A DNA stretch of 20,602 nucleotides, from assembly GCA_041685915.1 (NCBI GenBank), contig JAWLEV010000051.1, positions 1-20,602 of the forward strand, given 5' to 3'. The position numbers were made by a program, and so were the translations under genes. The notes beneath the pieces were generated by a model. The model searched no databases. It saw only the letters and a list, made by a program, of their open reading frames with translations, and had not been told where the DNA came from. Position 1 is the stretch's first letter. Every line of letters starts with the position of its first letter. Source of the stretch: JAWLEV01 sp041685915. GTDB taxonomy: Bacteria; Chloroflexota; Anaerolineae; UBA1429. Shown here one piece after another: positions 1 through 6,299 of the stretch.

Positions 1-6
1 TATAAT
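1..6 (+). promoter_or_regulatory. Probable -10 box of the yebC promoter (cut by window edge)
   Basis: The window opens with a perfect TATAAT hexamer, 62 bases before the yebC start codon. Any -35 element would lie outside the window, so the promoter cannot be confirmed. If it is used, transcription would start near position 13 and the leader would contain the inverted repeat at 24-46. Confidence 0.4.
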
Positions 7-23
7 AAATAAGAGATATTGTC

Positions 24-46
24 GGGAATATGTTGTTTCTATTCCC
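24..46. repeat. Inverted repeat in the yebC leader
   Basis: GGGAATA (24-30) and TATTCCC (40-46) form a perfect 7-bp inverted repeat around a 9-base centre. It lies between the candidate -10 box and the ribosome binding site GGGAGG (57-62). It could be an operator or a small mRNA hairpin. It has no U-tract, so it is not an intrinsic terminator. Its function is unknown. Confidence 0.35.
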
Positions 47-67
47 ATGGCTTGATGGGAGGTTAAA

Positions 68-832
68 ATGTCTGGACATAGCAAATGGTCCACCATTAAG
101 CGACAGAAGAAGGCCAATGATCAAAAGCGTGGCAAGCTCTTTACCAAACTTGCCCACGAGATCGTCGTTGCTGTACGAGAAGGTGGAGAGGACCCAGAAT
201 ACAATTTTCGTCTACGCCTGGCCCTGGATAGGGCCAGGGATGCCAATATGCCCAAGGATAACATCCAGCGGGCCATCGACCGGGGAACGGGTAAATCCCT
301 GGATGGCAAGGCCCTGGAAGAGGGGTTTTACGAGGGTTATGGGCCGGAGGGCATCGCCCTGATGATCCATTATCTGACCGATAATAAGAATCGCGCCGTC
401 TCCGAGATCCGCCACGTTCTCTCCACCCATGGGGGGAATCTGGGCTCCGACGGCTGCGTCTCCTGGATGTTTTCCCAAAAGGGGTACATTGCCATTGATC
501 CCGGCGCCATGGATCCCGAGGAGGTGGCCCTGGAGGCCATTGACGCCGGCGCCGAGGATGTGGAGATCGACGAGGAGGGCGTGGAGGTCTATACCGCCGT
601 TGAGGATTTTAAGGAGGTATCCGATACCCTGGAAGGGGCCGGGTTTGAGATCGATAACGCCGAACTTTTGTGGGAGCCCCAGACCACCAAGACCTTGTCG
701 GAAAAGGATACCATGAAGGTCATGCGGCTGGTGGAGGCCTTGGAAGATCTGCTCGATGTTCAGGACGTGTACTCTAATCTGGATCTTCAGGATGAGATGA
801 TCGAAAAGTACGAGAGCGATCAGGCGGCTTGA
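68..832 (+). CDS. yebC: YebC/PmpR/TACO1-family protein
   Basis: The 254-residue protein opens with MSGHSKWSTIKRQKKAND, the hallmark N-terminus of the YebC/TACO1 family, and is only slightly longer than the usual 240-250 residues. The family comprises cytoplasmic proteins described as transcriptional regulators. More recent work links members to the ribosome and relief of stalling at proline-rich stretches. The conserved N-terminal helical domain (about residues 1-75) and the acidic middle and C-terminal domains are all present. The ATG at 68 follows GGGAGG (57-62) at good spacing. The gene sits directly before ruvC, a common bacterial arrangement. The family call is secure; which of the proposed roles applies here cannot be read from the sequence. 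Confidence 0.96.
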   Translation: MSGHSKWSTIKRQKKANDQKRGKLFTKLAHEIVVAVREGGEDPEYNFRLRLALDRARDANMPKDNIQRAIDRGTGKSLDGKALEEGFYEGYGPEGIALMIHYLTDNKNRAVSEIRHVLSTHGGNLGSDGCVSWMFSQKGYIAIDPGAMDPEEVALEAIDAGAEDVEIDEEGVEVYTAVEDFKEVSDTLEGAGFEIDNAELLWEPQTTKTLSEKDTMKVMRLVEALEDLLDVQDVYSNLDLQDEMIEKYESDQAA

Positions 833-840
833 GACGTCGT

Positions 841-1356
841 ATGCTGGTTCTGGGCCTCGATCCGGGATTGGCCACCACCGGCTATGGTTTGGTGGTGGGG
901 GATGGCCGAGATTTGGATATGGTTTCTCACGGCGTGATACGCACCCCCGCGAATACGCCCATCGGTGAGCGCCTGGTCAGGATTCATCGCGAGATGTCTT
1001 GCCTGCTGGACGAATATCATCCCGACGTCGCTGCCGTGGAGGAACTTTTTTTCTGCAAAAATGTGCGCACGGCCATGATGGTGGGCGAGGCCCGGGGCGT
1101 GCTGCTCCTGGCCTTGGCCGAGGCAGGGTTGGAGATCGCAGAATATACGCCCCTGCAGATCAAAGAGGGGATCACGGGGTACGGTAGCGCCGAGAAGGGC
1201 CAGGTACAGGAGATGGTGCGCATCCTGTTGCGCCTGGAAGAGGTGCCCCGCCCGGACGATGCCGCCGATGCCCTGGCCGTGGCCATCTGCCATCAACACG
1301 CCGCGCGGATGTCCGGGCTCATACAGGAGAACGATACAGCGAGGCCCCGACGGTGA
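841..1356 (+). CDS. ruvC: Crossover junction endodeoxyribonuclease RuvC
   Basis: RuvC is the Holliday-junction resolvase, a dimeric RNase H-fold nuclease that nicks opposite strands of a four-way junction after RuvAB branch migration. The four acidic active-site residues are visible: D7 in LGLDPG, E67 in AVEELFF, and D140 and D143 in PDDAADALAVAICH. Starting at the ATG at 841 puts the first Asp at residue 7, as in E. coli RuvC, and gives 171 residues (E. coli 173). A TTG at 829, overlapping the yebC stop as TTGA, would add four residues and is the alternative start. The gene follows yebC by 8 bases and overlaps ruvA by 4 (GTGA), so the three genes are almost certainly one transcript with coupled translation. 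Confidence 0.96.
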   Translation: MLVLGLDPGLATTGYGLVVGDGRDLDMVSHGVIRTPANTPIGERLVRIHREMSCLLDEYHPDVAAVEELFFCKNVRTAMMVGEARGVLLLALAEAGLEIAEYTPLQIKEGITGYGSAEKGQVQEMVRILLRLEEVPRPDDAADALAVAICHQHAARMSGLIQENDTARPRR

Positions 1357-1925
1357 TCGCCAGCCTTTCTGGCCAGGTAAAGGCTATCAGGGAGGATGCC
1401 CTGGTCGTGGAGGTGGGTGGGGTGGGATTCCTGGTGCACGTGGTGAGCGACGTTCTGGAAAGCGTCACGCGCGTGGGGCAGGACGTGGAACTGTTCACGC
1501 ATATGTACGTGCGCGAGGACCGCATCGCTCTCTATGGCTTTCTCAGCGCAGAGGAGAGGGAACTGTTTAGCACCCTCCTCGGCGTCAGCGGGGTCGGGCC
1601 GAGCACGGCGCTGGCCGTGCTCTCCACCTTTTCCCCCGAGGTGCTGCGCGGCGCCATCGCCCAGGGCGACGCGTCCACCCTGACCCACATCCCCGGCATC
1701 GGTCCCAAGACCGCCCAGCGTCTCCTCCTCGATCTGCAGGATCGGGTGACCGTTTCCGAGGCCTGGGCGCCCGGTATGGAGGAGGGGGATACGGAGGTGA
1801 TAGATGCCCTCACCGCCCTGGGTTACAGCGTCTCCGAGGCCCGCAGCGCCCTCTCGGGCATCCCCGAGGAGGTGGAGGAACTGGACGAGCGCATCCTCGC
1901 CGCCCTGCGCTATCTGGGCGGGTAA
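1353..1925 (+). CDS. ruvA: Holliday junction branch migration protein RuvA
   Basis: RuvA binds the four-way junction as a tetramer and loads the RuvB motor. The 190-residue protein has the three family domains: an N-terminal OB-fold beginning MIASLSGQV, a central region with two helix-hairpin-helix motifs (LLGVSGVGPSTAL and HIPGIGPKTAQRLLLDL), and a C-terminal three-helix domain that contacts RuvB (about residues 145-190, VIDALTALGYSVSEA). The start is a GTG overlapping the ruvC stop, which implies translational coupling. RuvB does not follow: the next gene is convergent and unrelated, so RuvB must be encoded elsewhere. Confidence 0.96.
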   Translation: MIASLSGQVKAIREDALVVEVGGVGFLVHVVSDVLESVTRVGQDVELFTHMYVREDRIALYGFLSAEERELFSTLLGVSGVGPSTALAVLSTFSPEVLRGAIAQGDASTLTHIPGIGPKTAQRLLLDLQDRVTVSEAWAPGMEEGDTEVIDALTALGYSVSEARSALSGIPEEVEELDERILAALRYLGG

Positions 1926-1979
1926 TTCCCATCATTCTTTTGCCTTTGGCACCGCCCCCCGCCACTTTGCTTTCTCGTA

Positions 1980-2018
1980 GGTCGGAAAGCCGTTCCGACT
2001 TGGAGGCGGAGCCTCCAA
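1980..2018. repeat. Double-hairpin palindromic repeat in the ruvA downstream region
   Basis: Two perfect hairpins lie side by side. The first pairs GTCGGAA (1981-1987) with TTCCGAC (1993-1999) around a 5-base loop. The second pairs TTGGAGGC (2000-2007) with GCCTCCAA (2011-2018) around GGA. No T-tract follows, so it is not a typical terminator. The layout resembles short interspersed palindromic repeats (REP/BIME-like) found between genes in many bacteria. No second copy was found in this window. The rest of 1926-2131 shows no gene or recognisable element. Confidence 0.5.
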
Positions 2019-2131
2019 AACTCGCGTATTGAACAAGCTGTTTTACTTTACTGTGGAGAATTGCCAAAGCAAATCCCTTGTCGATTTCCCGAACTTTTGA
2101 GGTAGGCTGCATAATCAAGCCCATGCAGTAA

Positions 2132-2164
2132 AAAGAGGGAAAAGGCGTCGCCTTTTCCCTCTTT
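2132..2164 (-). terminator. Intrinsic terminator of the complex-I-like operon
   Basis: A 15-bp perfect stem (2132-2146 with 2150-2164) has a 3-base loop. Read on the minus strand it is followed by a run of T, which makes a strong Rho-independent terminator five bases past the stop codon of the last operon gene. On the plus strand the T-rich arm could also stop transcription coming from ruvA, so the element may work in both directions. Confidence 0.85.
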
Positions 2165-2169
2165 ACCAT

Positions 2170-3531
2170 TTAGGGGACAAAGGCCGATGCCGAGGCCAAC
2201 AGGTCAAGCCATGCAGAGGGCAGAAGCATCAGCAGGTGCGGAAACAGCCCCAGCACCAGTAATGACAATCCCAGGGGCAGGGCCAGGAGGCCGGGGTAGC
2301 GGGGGGAGGGTCCGCCGCGGGGGATGAGGGGAGGGCTCAGCGTGGCCAGGATGCAGCGCCCAAAGGCCCATGCCGGCCCCAGACTGCTCATCAGGAGGGC
2401 GGGTATCCAGGCGCTGTGCTCCACGGCCAGCATCCGATAGAGATTCAGCCGCGTACCAAAGCCCGCCATGGGTGGGAGCCCCGCCAGGGAAAGCCCCCCG
2501 ATGGTCAGGGCGATGACGAGGAGGGGCGCCCGCTGCCAGATTCCCGCCAGATGTTCGTGATCATCTCCTCCAAAGTGGTAGCGCAGGAATCCCGCCACCA
2601 TGGCCACGACGACGACGCCCACGGCATGATACATAAAGTGCAGGATGCCGATGGTGGCGCCTTCTGGTGCGCCCAGGCCCAGGGCGACGAGGATCACGCC
2701 CAGATCAGCCAGGGCGGCGTAGGAGAGGGCCCCGCTCACCGAGCGCTGCGCCATCGCTGCCACCCCTCCCAGGAGGCACGTCCCTATACCCCCGGCAAGC
2801 AGGAGGATGTGAATCAGTTCCTGCGCCCCGGCATAGGTTTCCTCCCGAAAGACGCCGCTCAAAAAGAACAATAGCGCGCCCCCGAGGGCGATCTGTAGCA
2901 AGATGCCGGCCAGGTAGGCGCCGCGTCGGAACAGGGGCGTCAGCCACAGTCCAAAGGGCCCCACCCCCAGCAACAGGACAAAGCCCATCATGGTGACGGC
3001 CGTGCTCAGTTGCAGCATGGTCATCCTCTCCATTTCCGGGCCGTAGGTTTCCATGGTCCACGCCCCCACGAGGAGGAGCATCCCCGCCAGGGCTATCAGC
3101 ACCAGGGCGCGCGCGCCCAGCACGGCGTCCTGGCGCTCGCGTATGGGGAACAGGGCGAGGGCCATGATGGTTCCCATCTCCAGCGTCAGGATTTTGAGGG
3201 TGTCATTGTGGATGATGAGGGAGGCGGCAAAGAGTCCCGCCGCGCTCAGGGTGAGGGCGTAGGAGAATTCGCCCTGTGGTACGCGATACGTATGGGCCAG
3301 CACAAAGGCCAGGAGGACAAAGCAAAAGGCGGACCCCAAACGTGCTTCCGGCGAGAACGTCAGCCGTCGTCCCATGAGGAGCAGTTCCGGTACCTCTCCC
3401 GCGGTGGCCAGATGGACGGCTGTGATCAGGAGGGTGATGGTGGAGAGGAGCGCCGCCGTGAGGGGGAATCTGGATAGCAGGCTGACTGCAATAGCGACGG
3501 CCAAGAGCAGGATGATGAACCACAGGATCAT
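2170..3531 (-). CDS. NuoN/HyfF-like complex I antiporter-type membrane subunit, divergent
   Basis: This 453-residue, very hydrophobic protein has about 13-14 membrane segments and resembles the NuoN/NuoM/MrpD proton-translocating superfamily. Recognisable family positions include TLEMG with E118, AQRSVSGALSYAALADLG (259-278, matching the family Q-x-x-K-R-x-x-A-Y-S-S motif), HFMYHAVG (298-305) and GLPPMAGFGTRL (351-362). By eye, several lysines used for proton transfer in true complex I are missing: Ser-Gly replaces Lys-Arg at 265-266, the position after HAxx is Val, and Arg follows GF. E118 is kept. The ATG at 3531 overlaps the upstream stop (ATGA). A longer open frame exists upstream, but it only shadows the preceding gene. 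Exact subunit identity and the ion moved, if any, are unknown. Confidence 0.72.
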   Translation of the reverse strand: MILWFIILLLAVAIAVSLLSRFPLTAALLSTITLLITAVHLATAGEVPELLLMGRRLTFSPEARLGSAFCFVLLAFVLAHTYRVPQGEFSYALTLSAAGLFAASLIIHNDTLKILTLEMGTIMALALFPIRERQDAVLGARALVLIALAGMLLLVGAWTMETYGPEMERMTMLQLSTAVTMMGFVLLLGVGPFGLWLTPLFRRGAYLAGILLQIALGGALLFFLSGVFREETYAGAQELIHILLLAGGIGTCLLGGVAAMAQRSVSGALSYAALADLGVILVALGLGAPEGATIGILHFMYHAVGVVVVAMVAGFLRYHFGGDDHEHLAGIWQRAPLLVIALTIGGLSLAGLPPMAGFGTRLNLYRMLAVEHSAWIPALLMSSLGPAWAFGRCILATLSPPLIPRGGPSPRYPGLLALPLGLSLLVLGLFPHLLMLLPSAWLDLLASASAFVP

Positions 3532-4220
3532 TCTTCTGCCTCCACGTCGGTTATGAACGTTTGTAATCCCTCCTCGGCAAAGAGAACGACTCCCATGGCA
3601 AAGAGCACCTCGACCACATTCAGCAGGGCTGTCACCAAAAAGCCGGGCTCCCAAAAGAGATAGAGGGCTGTAAAGCCGTTCAAAAAACTCAGCAGACCAA
3701 AGCCTATGCGCAGCGGATCCAGGCTCACCAGCGTCACAAGTACGCCCCCGATCATCAGCCAGTAACCGGTCAGGGTCAGTTCTGGGGGCATGGGGGGCAG
3801 GGGGTATCGGCGCCACAGATGATAGGCTGTGAAACCCCCCAGCGCCAATGTGAGGGCGCAAAAGGGCAGCCCCATGCTCCTTGGCCGTCCACCTTCTGAA
3901 TGCTCGTTGGAATCGTCGTCGGCCCCGCTCCTGGACGTTAGGGGAGGGGCGGCGTTCTGTACGTGGTCGGCCGTGAGATAGAGGATGAAGCAGATGGAGA
4001 ATCCTACCCCCAGCCGGGTGAAGAATATGCTCGGGTAGAGGCGTTCGCTGAGCAGTTGGGGGAGCAGGATGTATTGCAGAAGGAGCAACACCGTGGAGAT
4101 CCTGTATCTTGTCATCAGGAACATGGCCGCCGAGGTGGAGACCACGACGATGAGAATCTGGCGCGGGGATAGCAGGACGACGTGGCTCAGGAATTGTTGC
4201 GCGATGGGCACGTTGGGCAT
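3528..4220 (-). CDS. NuoK/HyfE-like small membrane subunit
   Basis: The 230-residue protein has roughly six or seven membrane helices split by a polar loop (about residues 88-115). Its C-terminal half (151-215) has the pattern of NuoK/MrpC/HyfE proteins: a helix with IGFGLLSFLNG followed by a helix carrying a buried acid, NVVEVLFAMG, where E204 matches the membrane glutamate typical of NuoK. The N-terminal half is less recognisable; its extra helices fit HyfE, hydrogenase-4 subunit E, better than the roughly 100-residue NuoK. The gene starts one base after the previous stop and overlaps the next start by 4 bases, so the three proteins are probably made together as a complex. Confidence in the exact family is moderate. 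Confidence 0.55.
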   Translation of the reverse strand: MPNVPIAQQFLSHVVLLSPRQILIVVVSTSAAMFLMTRYRISTVLLLLQYILLPQLLSERLYPSIFFTRLGVGFSICFILYLTADHVQNAAPPLTSRSGADDDSNEHSEGGRPRSMGLPFCALTLALGGFTAYHLWRRYPLPPMPPELTLTGYWLMIGGVLVTLVSLDPLRIGFGLLSFLNGFTALYLFWEPGFLVTALLNVVEVLFAMGVVLFAEEGLQTFITDVEAEE

Positions 4221-4221
4221 C

Positions 4222-5811
4222 TTATCTCTCCACCAGATACAGCACGAGGGCCAGGCCCCAGATCAGGATCCAGCCCAATCCCAGCGAGTCCTCGAGGGTC
4301 GTGTATAGCGTCACGAGCCAGGCGTCCACCCTTTGCGACGCCCTTTCCACGCCTGTGTAAAGCCACTCAAGGTCCATCGCGGGAGCCAGTCGCTGGGCCC
4401 AGGGCGCGGTGTAGGAACGTCTCCGTGGCTCGTGCAGGAGATACCCTCCCACGGGGGGGAGCAGCGCGAGGAGGAGTAGGACGCTCCCCGTCAAGGGCTG
4501 GGACAATAGTCCGCGTATGGCGCCTGTCCCCGGCCAGATGCCGCCCACCAGCAACGCCGTCGCCCAGAGCGCTGCCACGACTATGGGTATCAGTTCCATC
4601 CCCTGTAGTCTCTCGTAATTTCCAAAAAAGGTCAGCAACTCGTCGAGCTGTCGCCACAGGGGGATGGAGATCAACAGGGAGGCTGTGGACACGGCGAGTA
4701 TCACGCCCCAGTGCCCGTGGAGCCAGCAGAGTTGCAAGAGTGACCAGCGGGCCATGAATCCCAGACTGGGGGGCAAACCGGCCAGGGCGGCTAGGGCCAC
4801 GATCATGGGCGCCCGCAACCATGGAGAGATATCTCTTGGTACCGAGGCGCGGATATACAGGTGGCGCAGGGTCAGCCCAAGGGCCCAGAGGGAGGCCAGC
4901 GACAGCGTCGTTGCAGCGCCCGCATTGCCCCCTACCAGTATGGGAAAGAGCGATAGGAGAATGCCGTACATGCTCACATAGGGCCATGCGGAACTGAAAT
5001 CCGCGGCCCGGTTTGCCAGCAGGCCCATGGCCAGCAAAAGGAGGGCGATGAACAGCACGGGCAGACGTGTGAGGATCAGGGTCTGGAGCATGCCCACCTG
5101 TAGCCACAAATAGATGCCCGTGAACAGGGAGGTCAGATCGATCTCCCATGCCTTTCCATGATGCTGGGGCAGGGGATATATCCCAAGGCGCAAAAAGGCC
5201 GCCAGGGCAAACCAGGGCAACGACGCGCGCGGCGGCCCGACCAGGCTGTTGGTAAGAAAAGCCCTTTCCCTCCCACTTGTGAAGGCGGTGCCCACGGCGA
5301 GGGCCATGATGGACAACAGATTGCCCGCCCCGTAACGTATGAGGAGATAGGGTTCCTCCTGCGGAGTGTCTCGAAGCTTGAGGGCCAGGAGTAACAGGTC
5401 TGTCAGCCCCCAGACGATCCCCAGCGTAAAGGGATTGGCGGCCGCGATGGTAGCCAGCACCATGCCCACCAGCGCCAGTTGTCTCGCGCTTTTGGGGTGT
5501 TCCAGGGGGTTCATCATCAACCCCAGGTTCAGGAGGGCGAGCAATCCCAGGGGGAGCCAGGCCATCGTCGTCCTCCGTTGATCGTAGGAGAAGGCGAGGG
5601 GCTCGAACTGATCCATGAGCGGTTGTGGCGGGCTCCATGTGGGATCTGTCGCCCCCTGCACCAGGGCGAGGGTGATGCAGGTTACCAGCAGGATGGCCAC
5701 CTGTGCCCAGCGCCTGACACGATCGGATATGATCGACGGAGACAGGGCTATCGTCAGACCGGCTCCCAGGCAGGGAATCAGCCAGGGAAGAAACGATATA
5801 CTATATTGCAT
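4222..5811 (-). CDS. NuoL/NuoM/HyfB-like complex I antiporter-type membrane subunit, divergent
   Basis: This is the first gene of the operon: 529 residues with about 14 membrane helices. It matches the general plan of complex I and Mrp antiporter-like subunits, seen in AFLRLGIYPLPQHHGKAW (205-222) and in AALAGLPPSLGFMARWSL (341-358). The C-terminus, MDLEWLYTGVERASQ (479-493), resembles the DxxY segment near the end of NuoL/HyfB proteins. By eye alignment R208 occupies the place of the conserved TM7 lysine, and R355 follows the GF motif where lysine is usual. The TM5 glutamate region reads VWGLTDLL, with D138 as the nearest acid. The ATG at 5811 lies about 58 bases downstream of the predicted transcription start. 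No hydrophilic NADH-, ferredoxin- or hydrogenase-type subunit accompanies it. Confidence 0.65.
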   Translation of the reverse strand: MQYSISFLPWLIPCLGAGLTIALSPSIISDRVRRWAQVAILLVTCITLALVQGATDPTWSPPQPLMDQFEPLAFSYDQRRTTMAWLPLGLLALLNLGLMMNPLEHPKSARQLALVGMVLATIAAANPFTLGIVWGLTDLLLLALKLRDTPQEEPYLLIRYGAGNLLSIMALAVGTAFTSGRERAFLTNSLVGPPRASLPWFALAAFLRLGIYPLPQHHGKAWEIDLTSLFTGIYLWLQVGMLQTLILTRLPVLFIALLLLAMGLLANRAADFSSAWPYVSMYGILLSLFPILVGGNAGAATTLSLASLWALGLTLRHLYIRASVPRDISPWLRAPMIVALAALAGLPPSLGFMARWSLLQLCWLHGHWGVILAVSTASLLISIPLWRQLDELLTFFGNYERLQGMELIPIVVAALWATALLVGGIWPGTGAIRGLLSQPLTGSVLLLLALLPPVGGYLLHEPRRRSYTAPWAQRLAPAMDLEWLYTGVERASQRVDAWLVTLYTTLEDSLGLGWILIWGLALVLYLVER

Positions 5812-5875
5812 CGTCGTGGGGTGCAGGAATTCTCATAACGATCCTGTCAGCCTTTTTCTTCTTGAGACCATAGCG

Positions 5876-5904
5876 ATTCTAGCATGAAAGACGCGCGACG
5901 ACAA
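5876..5904 (-). promoter_or_regulatory. Promoter of the complex-I-like operon
   Basis: On the minus strand TTGTCG (5904-5899), a 17-base spacer ending in TGC, and TAGAAT (5881-5876) form a sigma70-type promoter with an extended -10. It points to the start codon at 5811 and predicts a transcript start near 5869. Its -35 sequence is the same as that of the divergent glmS promoter. Confidence 0.65.
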
Positions 5905-5926
5905 TCGTGTGCATTGACCCCGTCCT

Positions 5927-5955
5927 TTGTCGTAGCATAGGTGCTGTGCTACAAT
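5927..5955 (+). promoter_or_regulatory. Promoter of glmS
   Basis: TTGTCG (5927-5932), a 17-base spacer ending in TGC, and TACAAT (5950-5955) form a sigma70-type promoter with an extended -10. Transcription would start near 5962. This gives a leader of roughly 340 bases that contains the whole glmS ribozyme and about 50 bases 5' of its cleavage site. Confidence 0.65.
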
Positions 5956-6013
5956 CGCCATGGTCGTGGTGAAAAAGTGGAAGAGGAGGTGGTACGGGTC
6001 GAGGGAGGGAGCA

Positions 6014-6229
6014 AGCGCGCGGACTGCCGTCCCGGACGGCAGTTGACGAGGTGGAGGTCCCTCGTCGCGAGACGGGGCTAACCCATACGCCCGTGTGGGG
6101 AAAATCGAGAGATCAGCGGAAGCCTCCAGGGGTGTCACGCCCCTTATCCTTTCCTCCCGAATAATAAGCCGGTCCCGCAAATCCCAGGGGTGACCCTGGC
6201 ACAAAGGGATGGCGGTGAAATACAAGGAT
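6014..6229 (+). ncRNA. glmS ribozyme (glucosamine-6-phosphate-activated), with two extra hairpins
   Basis: The glmS leader contains the conserved ribozyme elements in order. These are A|GCGC with the cleavage site between A6014 and G6015; a GGAC strand leading into a perfect 9-bp P2 (6023-6031 with 6035-6043); GTTGACGAGG (6042-6051), where G6045 matches the catalytic guanine (G40 in Thermoanaerobacter tengcongensis numbering); the pairing TGGAGG (6052-6057) with CCTCCA (6123-6128) enclosing ATCGA (6104-6108) and GCGG; a hairpin at 6130-6144; a P4-like stem (6173-6176 with 6206-6209) capped by CCAGGG-GUGA-CCCTGG (6184-6199); and a closing helix (6146-6151 with 6224-6229). In the known family the RNA cuts itself when GlcN6P, the GlmS product, binds as cofactor, and the downstream mRNA is degraded. 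Two extra hairpins occupy 6059-6099. The 3' boundary is approximate. Confidence 0.9.
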
Positions 6230-6299
6230 GACGGCAGCGCTGTGTGCTCTGGTGCTGCCATGGATAATCTCATGCAACCTCAAAAAGGGAGGTCCTCTG

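Noticed and set aside
1810..2169. A 119-codon minus-strand frame after ruvA
   Set aside because: It runs through the terminator, the palindromic repeat and the end of ruvA; its residues reflect repeat DNA.
3532..3861. N-terminal extension of the NuoN-like frame
   Set aside because: The extra 110 residues lie inside the NuoK/HyfE-like gene, are not hydrophobic, and precede a well-placed ATG in an ATGA overlap.
4367..5638. A 423-codon open frame on the minus strand
   Set aside because: It overlaps the NuoL/M-like gene in another frame. Its translation is Arg/Pro/Gly/His-rich without motifs, a typical shadow in GC-rich DNA.
2170..5811. Mrp antiporter, DAB bicarbonate transporter or group 4 hydrogenase operon
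   Set aside because: The small Mrp subunits, a DabA protein and any hydrogenase or NuoH-like gene are all absent from this bounded operon.
5833..6273. A 146-codon minus-strand frame upstream of glmS
   Set aside because: It spans both promoters and the glmS ribozyme and has no family features.
6228..6299. Upstream in-frame start for glmS
   Set aside because: It would place the nucleophilic Cys away from the N-terminus and start at the last base pairs of the ribozyme. The ATG at 6300 has a strong ribosome site.
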